In this document: in pieces, positions 8,367 to 16,681 of the stretch
Layout of the letters: each line of letters begins with the position of its first letter
Position numbering within the stretch: the stretch's first letter is position 1
Source of the DNA: Thermotogae bacterium
GTDB lineage: Bacteria; Thermotogota; Thermotogae; Mesoaciditogales; Mesoaciditogaceae
NCBI GenBank assembly: GCA_026988035.1
Contig: JALSLY010000045.1
Span: 1 to 53,625, forward strand
Direction: 5' to 3'
DNA: 53,625 nt
Notes under the pieces: model-generated
What the model was told of the DNA's origin: nothing
Database searches by the model: none
What the model saw: only the letters and a program-made list of their open reading frames with translations
Made by a program: the position numbers and the translations under genes

Positions 8367-9583
8367 GAATACACCCCCTCAATCTTGCATTCTACAAAGT
8401 CACCCACTTTACCATCACAATTTATTGTGTGGTGAACATAATACTGATCCAAGCCTTCAATTAAATTGTTTTCAACATGCTCTACAAGTATACGTTGTGT
8501 TGTGCCTTCAAGTTTTTTAAAGTACCCTTTTGAAAGTTCTTGAGCCAGTGTTTTTAAGACTTTCACCCTTTTTCTTTTGACTTTATCTTTTACTTGATTT
8601 TCCATGGATGAAGCTAAAGTATGAGGTCGTGCAGAGAATGGGAAAACATGTATTCTCGAAGCGTTGATCTCTTTAAGAAGTTCGTAGGTTTGTTGAAACT
8701 CATTTTCGGTTTCGCCAGGAAAACCAACGATCACATCAACGGAAAACGCAAAAAGATCATCTATACTCTGAAAACTCTTCACCGCGTTCAGGATATCTTG
8801 AGAAGTATATCGACGTTTCATTCTATTCAACACCGCATCTGATCCACTTTGCAAGGAAAGGTGAATGTGATGACAAAGCCTCAAGTTTTCTTCAAAGAGA
8901 TCTAGCAAACTCATCGCATTTAGAGGATCAATTGAGCCAAGTCTGAGACGAAAGTCACCTTCTATTTCTAATATAAGTTTCACGAGATCATGCAAATTTA
9001 CATTTCTATCGTTGTATAAGGCAATATTTATTCCCGTGATTACTATTTCTTTAACACCAGAATCGATCATTTCACGTATTTCTTTTATAACAGATTCATG
9101 CGGTTTGGAGCGTATACGTGTACCTCGAAAATGTGGTATAGCACAATAAGCGCATCCCCAATTACATCCATTTTCTATGCTTAAAAAAGCACGCGTGTGA
9201 TTTGGTATTCTTTTTATTGTACCATTCAAAGTGTCTCCGAGATAATAAGTTGAATCAAAGAATGTGCCCGCTTTCTCAATTAGCTCTGATATTCGAAACT
9301 TTTCACCATTTCCAAGGATTAAATCAAATCCATCTATCTTTCGATCGTGGACTACACATCCAGTAAATACTATCTTTGAACGTGGATTGTTCCTTTGAAA
9401 GTGTCTTGCTATCTGCAGAGATTTTCTAGTAGCTTCTCCTGTTACAGCACAGCTATTGATTACAATAATATCTGCGTCTTCTGCATTGCTTCTAACATGT
9501 CCCGAATGTCTCAAAATCTCATCAATCTGAGCACTTTCATATTGGTTAAATTTGCAGCCAAGCGTGTGTATATGATATTTCAC
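8363..9583 (-). CDS. mtaB: tRNA threonylcarbamoyladenosine methylthiotransferase MtaB
   Basis: A 406-residue radical-SAM methylthiotransferase. The N-terminal UPF0004 domain has C10, C45 and C76 for one iron-sulfur cluster, and the radical-SAM motif is C140-x3-C144-x2-C147 (NGCNWGCAYCAIPHFRG). The sequence TLGCKFNQYES at the start is typical of MtaB, rather than RimO or MiaB, and it would convert t6A37 to ms2t6A37 in ANN-decoding tRNAs. The second family member in this window, rimO, is distinct. Coupled to the CBS gene and the aminotransferase by four-base overlaps. Confidence 0.92.
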   Translation of the reverse strand: MKYHIHTLGCKFNQYESAQIDEILRHSGHVRSNAEDADIIVINSCAVTGEATRKSLQIARHFQRNNPRSKIVFTGCVVHDRKIDGFDLILGNGEKFRISELIEKAGTFFDSTYYLGDTLNGTIKRIPNHTRAFLSIENGCNWGCAYCAIPHFRGTRIRSKPHESVIKEIREMIDSGVKEIVITGINIALYNDRNVNLHDLVKLILEIEGDFRLRLGSIDPLNAMSLLDLFEENLRLCHHIHLSLQSGSDAVLNRMKRRYTSQDILNAVKSFQSIDDLFAFSVDVIVGFPGETENEFQQTYELLKEINASRIHVFPFSARPHTLASSMENQVKDKVKRKRVKVLKTLAQELSKGYFKKLEGTTQRILVEHVENNLIEGLDQYYVHHTINCDGKVGDFVECKIEGVYS

Positions 9584-10017
9584 TTCAAGAGAGCCTCCAA
9601 AAGACTAGCTCGTGTCGCAACACCAACTAAGTGTTCTTCTTCATCGATCACAGGCACAAACCTGTACCCACGCTTGATTATCAAAGTAGCAGCACTTAAG
9701 AGAGTATCCGAGGTTTTTAAGACATCCACTTTTCTGTTCATGTACTCGGATATGGGCTTGTTTTTTATATCCTCCAAGCGCTTTTTCACAAGATTAGTGT
9801 CAGGAATAAATGAAGTTGAATGAAGCATTTCCATGTAACTGGGAACAACGGCATGAATTATGTCGCTCTCTGTTACCACCCCAATCACGTACATTTCACT
9901 GTCCACGACCGGCATACCAGAACGAAATTGACGAACACAGGCATGAATGAACTCTTCAACGGTCTCATCGATGAATATGGCACTAACATCCTTTTCCATA
10001 AAATCAATAACTTTCAT
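9580..10017 (-). CDS. CBS-domain pair protein
   Basis: A 145-residue protein consisting of two tandem CBS motifs: one near residues 1-60 (MEKDVSAIFIDETVEEF ... GMPVVDSEMYVIGVVTESDIIHAV) and one near 85-145 (YMNRKVDVLKTSDTLLSAATLI ... FVPVIDEEEHLVGVATRASLLEAL). CBS pairs bind adenosine nucleotides and act as energy sensors, but no output domain is attached. Overlaps both neighbours by four bases, between the PfkB kinase and mtaB. Confidence 0.88.
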   Translation of the reverse strand: MKVIDFMEKDVSAIFIDETVEEFIHACVRQFRSGMPVVDSEMYVIGVVTESDIIHAVVPSYMEMLHSTSFIPDTNLVKKRLEDIKNKPISEYMNRKVDVLKTSDTLLSAATLIIKRGYRFVPVIDEEEHLVGVATRASLLEALLK

Positions 10018-10970
10018 ATCGAGACACGCTCCATTTCTATGAGCTTTAGTCCCTTGTTCATTCCTTCTATGCCACCAATATCCTTTTCTTTTGTCAATTC
10101 ATCCGCAACTGCCGCAGCCATGCCGTAACGAGCACTTTCAAAGAGATCTTTACCTTCAAGTATGCCATATATCAAGCCTGCAATGTACGCATCTCCAACT
10201 CCTAAAAGATTCTCACTTTTTAATTCTGTTTTCATCTTAAAAAGATACGCCCAGTCGGATGTTACCACAAGATCGTTTTTGACTTCAAAAGAATATATGA
10301 CCATCTTTGTGCCCATGTTTACTATTTCTTTTGCAGATTCAACATAATCTTTAAGAGTTTCTAAGCTTTTTCCCATAACAACTTTTGAACCCCGTATGTC
10401 TGGTTTTACTATGGTAGGTTTAGCTTTTATCGCATGTGTCAAAGATTCACCATGCACGTTAACTATCGTCATAATACCAGCTTTTTTAGCTTCTTCGATC
10501 ATTCCTTGGTACACGTCAAGTGGAACTCCAGTTGGAACTGTTCCACCTATCACACAGACTTTAACTCTAGAAAGCAAAGCGGTGTATTTTTTCATAAAAA
10601 GGTTTAGATGTTTCTCGTCGACTTTGGGGCCTGGCAAGTTGAGTTCGGTTATCGTGTTACTCTTTTTGTCTGCAACGGTCATATTTTCACGGGTTTCATC
10701 TTCTACATATAAAAAACTGGTGGTGATTCCGTTGTGATCTCTTTTCAATTTCATATGAAACATTCTTCCTGTAAGACCGCCAAGTATACCAAGTGCTACG
10801 GACTTGATACCCAATTGATCTAAGTATATGGAAACATTTATACCTTTTCCACCTGGCGAAACATGAACCTTTGTAGGATCAAAAACGCGACGGATATTTC
10901 CCACTTGAAAATCGTCAACTTCTATCACCCTATCAAGGGCGGGATTAAGGGTAACGGTGAGCACATCCAA
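10014..10970 (-). CDS. PfkB-family kinase, 1-phosphofructokinase type
   Basis: A 318-residue ribokinase-family kinase. Substrate-side motifs are TVTLNPALDRVIEVDDF at the start and VSPGGKGINVSIYLDQLG near residues 37-54, typical of the 1-phosphofructokinase/tagatose-6-phosphate kinase branch. The catalytic-base motif is GVGDAYIAGLIYG near 257-269, where GAGDS is usual; the aspartate is kept. It probably phosphorylates a sugar phosphate, and fructose 1-phosphate is the best guess. No PTS or fru genes lie nearby, so the physiological substrate is uncertain. Confidence 0.85.
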   Translation of the reverse strand: MDVLTVTLNPALDRVIEVDDFQVGNIRRVFDPTKVHVSPGGKGINVSIYLDQLGIKSVALGILGGLTGRMFHMKLKRDHNGITTSFLYVEDETRENMTVADKKSNTITELNLPGPKVDEKHLNLFMKKYTALLSRVKVCVIGGTVPTGVPLDVYQGMIEEAKKAGIMTIVNVHGESLTHAIKAKPTIVKPDIRGSKVVMGKSLETLKDYVESAKEIVNMGTKMVIYSFEVKNDLVVTSDWAYLFKMKTELKSENLLGVGDAYIAGLIYGILEGKDLFESARYGMAAAVADELTKEKDIGGIEGMNKGLKLIEMERVSI

Positions 10971-10973
10971 TTT

Positions 10974-11699
10974 TTACTCCTCCTTGGAGAACCCCAAGAT
11001 CATCTCTTTTTTGCTGCCATCGAATTGAATTTTTCCATTTCGCAGGACAACTATCCAATCTGATATCGCAAGGAAGTTTGGCAATCTTCTTGTGGCAAGG
11101 ATCAAGGTGTACTTTTCCTTCAATGATAACACAATATTTTGCACTTTCAAAGCTGCTTCATCATCTAAGTGATCAACAATACAATCGAGTGCTATGATCT
11201 CTGGTTCTCTCAGCAAAGCCATGAAAAGCAGAAATAGTACCCTGACATTCCCGTGAAGTTCCCTCACACGTGTGTACAATCCTTTTTCAAGTAAGTCAAT
11301 AATCCCCAACTTCTTAAGGAGGTCTATCATGTAATCGGAATAAAGATCAACACCGTTTCCTTTTACAAGCTTTATTATCTGATTTACAGTCAAAGAAGAA
11401 AGACTTTCTATAAAAGATGTGTCTATGTAAGCGATTTTCTCTCTTAATTTTTTACGGTCTAATTCTTTGATATTCTTTCCATGAAAGAGGACATTTCCAC
11501 TGTCTTGAATGGTCTCGAAAAGTTCTTCATTCAAGTGAACCATACTTCTAAGTACAGCAGACTTCCCTGAATCCCGTGGGCCGTAGAGAAGAATAACACT
11601 TCCCTTTTTTACCTTTAAGGAAAAATTGTCAACAAATTTTTTTTTCCCTATCCATAGAGAAAAATTCTTAAACTCAAGTAATGGAGCATCGATATCCAT
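10974..11699 (-). CDS. degenerate ABC-type ATPase domain protein
   Basis: A 241-residue protein with the full length and fold markers of an ABC nucleotide-binding domain (closest in feel to PstB). Walker A is intact (GPRDSGKS, residues 40-47). Other functional positions are altered: D93 stands where the Q-loop glutamine is expected, LHGNV (148-152) replaces LSGGQ, the Walker B end is ALDC with C173 instead of the catalytic glutamate, and R204 replaces the H-loop histidine. It may bind ATP without the normal hydrolysis cycle. No permease or binding protein is adjacent. It follows a 50-residue ORF and precedes the PfkB gene by three bases. Confidence 0.85.
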   Translation of the reverse strand: MDIDAPLLEFKNFSLWIGKKKFVDNFSLKVKKGSVILLYGPRDSGKSAVLRSMVHLNEELFETIQDSGNVLFHGKNIKELDRKKLREKIAYIDTSFIESLSSLTVNQIIKLVKGNGVDLYSDYMIDLLKKLGIIDLLEKGLYTRVRELHGNVRVLFLLFMALLREPEIIALDCIVDHLDDEAALKVQNIVLSLKEKYTLILATRRLPNFLAISDWIVVLRNGKIQFDGSKKEMILGFSKEE

Positions 11700-11709
11700 A
11701 ATTATCCGC

Positions 11710-11862
11710 TCACTCTTTGGATTTCTTCTTCACTCCGTAACCTTCAAGAGAGCGTCTGACAAATTCAACGTTTGCCTCCTTCTTATTCATCCTCATCATT
11801 TTTAACAATTCAAACTGTGATATAATCCTTGGATTATCCAACACCCTCTTGAACTTTCCCAT
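11710..11862 (-). CDS. small basic protein of unknown function (50 aa)
   Basis: A 50-codon ORF beginning at ATG 11862 with GGAAGGTG five bases upstream, ending with TGA at 11710-11712, ten bases before the degenerate ABC gene. The peptide is strongly basic (MGKFKRVLDN start, KMMRMNKKEA middle, YGVKKKSKE end) and probably helical, without a signal peptide. Its ribosome site and position at the head of the operon support translation. The family is not recognised. Confidence 0.65.
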   Translation of the reverse strand: MGKFKRVLDNPRIISQFELLKMMRMNKKEANVEFVRRSLEGYGVKKKSKE

Positions 11863-11896
11863 CTAAACACCTTCCCTTCGAATTGATTTCACATTT

Positions 11897-11902
11897 AGTA
11901 TA
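11897..11902 (-). promoter_or_regulatory. putative -10 box for the small ORF/ABC/PfkB operon
   Basis: TATACT on the minus strand 35 bases before the 50-aa ORF start. The -35 region is weak. It is the only sensible -10 candidate between glpP and this operon. Confidence 0.35.
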
Positions 11903-11981
11903 CAAAGAAGGTTTTTCTTTAGTTTATACCGACCTTGAAGAGATGATTAAGATTGAGATCACATAACGAGTTTCCTTAAAG

Positions 11982-12527
11982 TCAGAAATGAAATTCTTTC
12001 CAGACTTTCTTAAGTTCTCCGCCAATTGACACGGCATCCACATCACTCTCAAAAAGCTTTCTAACTTCATGAGCTGACGAAATAAGCCCGGCAGCTATAA
12101 CAAATAGATTGGGATTTATACTTTTAAGTGTTGGAACAATTTTTGGAAGTACTGCGGCAGGTAACACCTCGATGTTCTTTATATGTAAAAGATGGTGAAG
12201 ACCGTTTCTTACAGCATGAGAGTCGAGAGCAAAAAATCTTAAAATCGTTGGCATGCCTACTCGTTCACATTCTTTAACGAGTGAAAGTTTTGTTGTTATA
12301 ATGCCGTAAGCACCTTTATCCCTTAAAAATTTAATGGCAGCTTTGTTTTTCTCAAGGCCTTCTACAAAGTCCACGTCCACCCATACTTTTTTAGACGAAA
12401 AAAGGCGCACACGATCTCCTACGTTGGAAATCGTTGCACCCAATAAAAAAATCGTTTCACATTCATCAGGAATATCTCGAATGCAAGTATCAGGCCAAAC
12501 AGCTGCTATGATCTCTTTTTTTCTCAT
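11982..12527 (-). CDS. glpP: GlpP-like glycerol-3-phosphate responsive antiterminator
   Basis: A 181-residue protein matching the GlpP family: IFLLGATISNVGDRVRLFSSKKVWVDVDFVEGLEKNKAAIKFLRDKGAYGIITTK, then RFFALDSHAVRNGLHHL, EVLPAAVLPKIVP and FVIAAGLISSAHEVRKL. In Bacillus, GlpP with glycerol 3-phosphate binds the leader of glp mRNA and prevents termination. No glp gene is in the window; the gene sits at the end of the rny operon, its start overlapping the rny stop by four bases. Its regulatory targets here are unknown. Confidence 0.85.
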   Translation of the reverse strand: MRKKEIIAAVWPDTCIRDIPDECETIFLLGATISNVGDRVRLFSSKKVWVDVDFVEGLEKNKAAIKFLRDKGAYGIITTKLSLVKECERVGMPTILRFFALDSHAVRNGLHHLLHIKNIEVLPAAVLPKIVPTLKSINPNLFVIAAGLISSAHEVRKLFESDVDAVSIGGELKKVWKEFHF

Positions 12528-14068
12528 TTTGCGTACTCGATGCTTCTCTTCTCTCGAATTACCACTACTTTAAGTTGTCCGGGATACTCCATCGTTTCTT
12601 CAATCTTACGTGCTATATCATATGCCATTTTGTCAGCCAATTCGTCATCTATCTTATCAGGTTCAACTATAACCCTGACCTCGCGTCCAGCTTGTATGGC
12701 GTAAGCTTTTGTGACGTACTTGTGACTTGTTGCTATTTCTTCAAGCCTTTGAAGTCTCTTTATATAAATATCAAGACTTTCTCGGCGTGCTCCTGGCCTT
12801 GCAGCGCTTATGGCATCGGCCGCTGCAACAAGTACAGCTTCTGGGCTTTGAAACGGGACTTCTTCGTGGTGAGCTTGAATCATATTGACAACCATGTCCT
12901 TTTCATGATAACGTCTTGCAAGTTCTCCACCGATCAGTGCATGGGTTCCCTGTACTTCATGATCCACAGCTTTTCCTATATCATGCAATAGGGCTCCACG
13001 TTTGACTTTTTCAACATTTAATCCTATTTCTTCCGCCATCATGGCAGCCATTTGGGCAACTTCTATTGAATGTACAAGTACGTTTTGTCCAAAACTTGTT
13101 CTGAATTTTAGTCTTCCAAGTAATTTAAGCAATTCTGGATGCATGCTCGAGATACCAACAGTCAATATAGCCTTTTTCCCTTCATCACGCACGACTTTTT
13201 CGATTTCCTTTTTAGCTTTTTCATAGATTTCTTCAATCATAGCGGGATGTATCCTCCCGTCGTCTATCAATCTTTCAAGTGTTATTCGTGCTATTTCACG
13301 CCTTAGTGGATTGAAAGAAGAAAGTACTACCGTTTCGGGTGTGTCATCGATAATAAGATCAACACCAGTAAGATTCTCAAACGCTCGAATATTTCTGCCT
13401 TCACGGCCTATAATTCTTCCCTTCATGTCATCGTTCGGAAGTTCAACGGACGAAACTGTTATCTCATTCATATAACTGCTTGCGTAGCGTTGAATTGCTG
13501 TTGACATAATCCACTTAGCATTGTCTTCAGCTTCTTCTTCATACTTACTTTTTATCTCCACATACATTTGTGCAAGGGTTCTTTCCATTTCATCTTTAGT
13601 CATGTCTATCACTACCTGTCGTGCTTCTTCTGGACTAAGACCTGCAATTTCATGAAGCTTCTTTTTTTGTGCATTTAAAGTTTCTTCAACTTCCATTTTT
13701 TTTCTATTTGTTACTTCTTTTAACTCTTCAAGCTTTTCTTCTTTCCTTGTTAATGCTTCTTCTCTTTTTGCTAAGATGTCCTCACGTTTGGTGATACGTT
13801 CTTCAAATTGCTTCAACTCTGCTTTTTGCTTCTTCATTTCTCTGTTAAAATTGTTCCTCAAAGAGGCAATGTCTTGTTTTGCTTCAACTATCATTTCTTT
13901 CTTTAGTTTCTGTGCCTCTTGTTCAGCATTTTTGATTATTTCGTTCGCACTTTCTTTTGCTCTTTTTTGCTCGTTAAGCTCTTTCGTCTTGCCCATCTGA
14001 TAGCCCATTATTACCGCGAGTATGACTACGGGAACGAATATCAGTACGAGCATCATTTCTTGATTCAT
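12524..14068 (-). CDS. rny: ribonuclease Y
   Basis: A 514-residue membrane-anchored endoribonuclease that initiates mRNA decay. It has an N-terminal membrane span ([21 protein letters not shown]), a long coiled coil with repeated KREE/EKL segments to about residue 180, a KH domain with GRIIGREGRNIRAFENLTGVDLIIDDTPETV, and an HD domain with HDIGKAVDHE and HHEEVPFQS. ATG 14068 is selected from GGAGGT placed seven bases upstream; the open frame extends 20 codons further but without a ribosome site. The 5' end overlaps recX by 95 bases. Confidence 0.96.
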   Translation of the reverse strand: MNQEMMLVLIFVPVVILAVIMGYQMGKTKELNEQKRAKESANEIIKNAEQEAQKLKKEMIVEAKQDIASLRNNFNREMKKQKAELKQFEERITKREDILAKREEALTRKEEKLEELKEVTNRKKMEVEETLNAQKKKLHEIAGLSPEEARQVVIDMTKDEMERTLAQMYVEIKSKYEEEAEDNAKWIMSTAIQRYASSYMNEITVSSVELPNDDMKGRIIGREGRNIRAFENLTGVDLIIDDTPETVVLSSFNPLRREIARITLERLIDDGRIHPAMIEEIYEKAKKEIEKVVRDEGKKAILTVGISSMHPELLKLLGRLKFRTSFGQNVLVHSIEVAQMAAMMAEEIGLNVEKVKRGALLHDIGKAVDHEVQGTHALIGGELARRYHEKDMVVNMIQAHHEEVPFQSPEAVLVAAADAISAARPGARRESLDIYIKRLQRLEEIATSHKYVTKAYAIQAGREVRVIVEPDKIDDELADKMAYDIARKIEETMEYPGQLKVVVIREKRSIEYAK

Positions 14069-14528
14069 CATCGCACCTCCAATCATCGAAGATCTCGAGC
14101 AGCGTTTCGTGCACCGTATGTGAATCAAATCCTCTTCTTATTAGTCCTTCAACGATCTTGTCTCGTGATTTTGCAGAACGAGATCGCACAAAGCGCGCGA
14201 ACACTTCTTTCAGATCTACTTCTTCCATCACTTCGTCTAAAGTCTGTGAAATCAGTTCATCGTTCACTCCAAACATTTTCAACTTGTACTTTATATATCT
14301 TGGCCCTTTGCATCTCAGTTCAATTTCGTCCAATGCAAAAAGCCTTGCAAATCTTTGATCGTTCAGTAACCCGACTCTCTTCAGGTCAGAAGCGATCTTC
14401 TCTGACACTTCTTTGGAATAACCTTTTCTTTTCATTCGTTCTACGAGTTCGCGTTCCGAACGAATCCTTGCTTTCAAGAGTCTGAGTGCGTATGAACGAG
14501 CCTTTTCAAAATTAAGATTTTGATCCAT
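13974..14528 (-). CDS. recX: RecX regulatory protein
   Basis: A 184-residue RecX homologue that modulates RecA filaments. Tandem three-helix repeats are visible: [56 protein letters not shown], then [19 protein letters not shown] and a third near [20 protein letters not shown]. The last 30 residues are hydrophilic and low-complexity, run into the rny reading frame, and are longer than usual for the family, which suggests loss of an earlier stop. It overlaps recA by 17 bases at its start. Confidence 0.88.
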   Translation of the reverse strand: MDQNLNFEKARSYALRLLKARIRSERELVERMKRKGYSKEVSEKIASDLKRVGLLNDQRFARLFALDEIELRCKGPRYIKYKLKMFGVNDELISQTLDEVMEEVDLKEVFARFVRSRSAKSRDKIVEGLIRRGFDSHTVHETLLEIFDDWRCDDESRNDARTDIRSRSHTRGNNGLSDGQDERA

Positions 14529-15597
14529 CTTCAGAGATCTTTTCTTTGTTTCCTTCGTCTTCGTCTTTCAAAAGCCCGTATGCCTTTCTTATTCTCTTTT
14601 CAAGTTCTTCAGAAATTTCTGGATTTTCTTTCAGGAATTGTACTGCCTTATTTTTACCTTGTCCGAGACTGATCTCCTCACCGTTTGGCGCATTATAGCT
14701 TAACCACGAACCTCTCTTTGAAACAAATTCTTCGTTTATACCCAGTTCAATGAGTTCATTTTCTCTGACAATTCCTTTGCCGTATATGATATCAAACCGA
14801 GCTTCACGAAAGGGTGGTGCTACTTTATTTTTTACGACCTTAACATATGTCTCATTTCCGATGATCTTGTCTCCCTCTTTTATAGGACTTCTTCTTCTTA
14901 TATCAAGACGTATAGTTGCATAGAATTTCAATGCGTTACCGCCACTGGTAGTTTCTGGGCTTCCAAACATGACACCTATTTTCATTCTAATTTGGTTTGT
15001 AAAGATCACGATAGTTTTTGACTTACTGACATTTGCAGTTAATTTCCTCAAAGCTTGTGACATAAGGCGGGCTTGTAATCCCATTTGCGCATCTCCCATG
15101 GCTCCTTCGATCTCTGCACGGGGGACCAACGCGGCCACAGAATCGACAACTATCATGTCCACTGCATTTGATCTTACCAGAGTATCAACGATTTCCAATG
15201 CTTGTTCTCCACTATCAGGTTGAGATATGAGAAGATGGTTTATATCTACTCCCAAATTTTTTGCATAAACTGGATCGAGTGCGTGTTCAACATCTACAAA
15301 AGCGGCTACTCCTCCCAGCTTTTGAATCTCAGAAAGTGCATGAAGTGTCAAAGTTGTCTTGCCGCTTGATTCTGGTCCGTATATCTCTATAACTCTCCCT
15401 CTGGGGTAACCTCCAACGCCAAGAGCCACATCGAGTGCAAGAGAACCTGTGGAAACTGTTTCTAAGTTCTTCACAATTTGACCCTCTCCAAGAACCATTA
15501 TAGAACCTTTTCCGAAATCTTTCTCTATTTGCTTTATAGCATTTTCAAGAGCTTTTTCTTTGTTGATATCTTTTTCTTCTTTTTTTACATTTTTCAT
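14512..15597 (-). CDS. recA: recombinase RecA
   Basis: A 361-residue strand-exchange ATPase. Walker [10 protein letters not shown] is at residues 74-82, DVEHALDP follows, the Walker B region is [10 protein letters not shown], the loop-2 region is [22 protein letters not shown], and the C-terminus is acidic as usual. The N-terminus begins [10 protein letters not shown]. Upstream neighbour thpR overlaps by four bases. No SOS box was evident near this gene, which is internal to an operon. Confidence 0.98.
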   Translation of the reverse strand: MKNVKKEEKDINKEKALENAIKQIEKDFGKGSIMVLGEGQIVKNLETVSTGSLALDVALGVGGYPRGRVIEIYGPESSGKTTLTLHALSEIQKLGGVAAFVDVEHALDPVYAKNLGVDINHLLISQPDSGEQALEIVDTLVRSNAVDMIVVDSVAALVPRAEIEGAMGDAQMGLQARLMSQALRKLTANVSKSKTIVIFTNQIRMKIGVMFGSPETTSGGNALKFYATIRLDIRRRSPIKEGDKIIGNETYVKVVKNKVAPPFREARFDIIYGKGIVRENELIELGINEEFVSKRGSWLSYNAPNGEEISLGQGKNKAVQFLKENPEISEELEKRIRKAYGLLKDEDEGNKEKISEDGSKS

Positions 15598-16145
15598 ATT
15601 TTCAAACCTCCCAATTTGCTCTTGTGAATTGTGGTATATATTGAGCCATGTGGAGTCAATTTGGATGAAATCAAATCTATACTGTTACACATAAAACTCA
15701 CAGGTTCATACTCCACATCTGATATCTTTTTCCGCCAATTTTTCGGAACACCTTTAATTCTTCCAACTGTTATATGTGGTATGAATTCATTTCCGAAATT
15801 GAAGCCTCTTTCTTTCAGGAAATCATTCAATGTTTTGTACAAAAACTGCATTTTTTCTCCATCACAACCAAGCCATACAACTCTTGGTAAGCCTTTTAAA
15901 GGAAAAACACCTGTGCCATAAGCCGTCAATTTGAACTCTTTGATTCTTGCTGCGGTTTTATCCATGATCTTAGCAATGTTTTTGACTTTCACCTTGTCAA
16001 TTTCTCCAAAAAAGAAAAGTGTTAAGTGTACGTTGTGAGCTATAGGCCAGTTTCCATAAAAGCCAGCTTCTTTTAGCCTTTCTTGAACATAGACTACTTT
16101 ATCCGAGATTTCTTGAGGAGTTTCTATGGCCATGAAAGTTCTCAT
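15594..16145 (-). CDS. thpR: RNA 2',3'-cyclic phosphodiesterase
   Basis: A 183-residue member of the 2H phosphoesterase (LigT/ThpR) family. The two catalytic H-x-T/V motifs are HLTLFFFGE near residues 42-50 and HITVGRIKG near 125-133. It opens 2',3'-cyclic phosphate ends of RNA to 2'-phosphomonoesters. Its position between pgsA and recA is typical in Thermotoga-like genomes. It overlaps both neighbours by four bases. Confidence 0.9.
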   Translation of the reverse strand: MRTFMAIETPQEISDKVVYVQERLKEAGFYGNWPIAHNVHLTLFFFGEIDKVKVKNIAKIMDKTAARIKEFKLTAYGTGVFPLKGLPRVVWLGCDGEKMQFLYKTLNDFLKERGFNFGNEFIPHITVGRIKGVPKNWRKKISDVEYEPVSFMCNSIDLISSKLTPHGSIYTTIHKSKLGGLKI

Positions 16146-16681
16146 TCTTTGAAAACCTCCAAATTCTTGAGAAAATAATCAATTCCGGACCACACCGTCA
16201 TGGCGAATGTGATCCACATAAGTACAAGGTTTAAACCCCATCCCAAGACAGGAGTTACATGATAAAACAGAACAGCTATTACAAAGACCATTTGGGATAC
16301 CGTTTTCAATTTTCCCCACCAATTTGCAGCAATTACCTTAGAATTGCTTGCTGCTACCATTCTGAGACCACTTACAGCTATATCTCGAACTATGATGATA
16401 ATCACAAACCAGCTCCCGATTTCTCCATGTTGAAGAAAAACCAAGAGTGCCGCATCTATCAACACCTTATCAGCGAGCTGATCGGCAAATTTGCCCACAG
16501 TTGTAACTTCGCGCATGGTTCTGGCTATTTTGCCGTCGAGATAGTCTGTAAAAGATGCTACTATGAACAAAAAGAGGGCTACACCAGCCATAAGCTTGCC
16601 ATTGTTCAAAGCTGCGTACATGAATGGGATCACTAAAAACACACGGACAAGAGTTAGTCTTGTAGCTAACGTGATTTTCAA
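16142..16681 (-). CDS. pgsA: CDP-diacylglycerol-glycerol-3-phosphate 3-phosphatidyltransferase
   Basis: A 179-residue integral membrane enzyme forming phosphatidylglycerol phosphate. The CDP-alcohol phosphotransferase motif D-x2-DG-x2-AR-x8-G-x3-D-x3-D is complete: DYLDGKIARTMREVTTVGKF then ADQLADK. About five membrane spans. Overlaps rimO by four bases upstream and thpR downstream. Confidence 0.95.
   Translation of the reverse strand: MKITLATRLTLVRVFLVIPFMYAALNNGKLMAGVALFLFIVASFTDYLDGKIARTMREVTTVGKFADQLADKVLIDAALLVFLQHGEIGSWFVIIIIVRDIAVSGLRMVAASNSKVIAANWWGKLKTVSQMVFVIAVLFYHVTPVLGWGLNLVLMWITFAMTVWSGIDYFLKNLEVFKE

Noticed and set aside
14069-14128. 20-codon N-terminal extension of RNase Y
   Set aside because: It would place a charged, cysteine-containing stretch before the membrane anchor and has no ribosome site; GGAGGT points to 14068.
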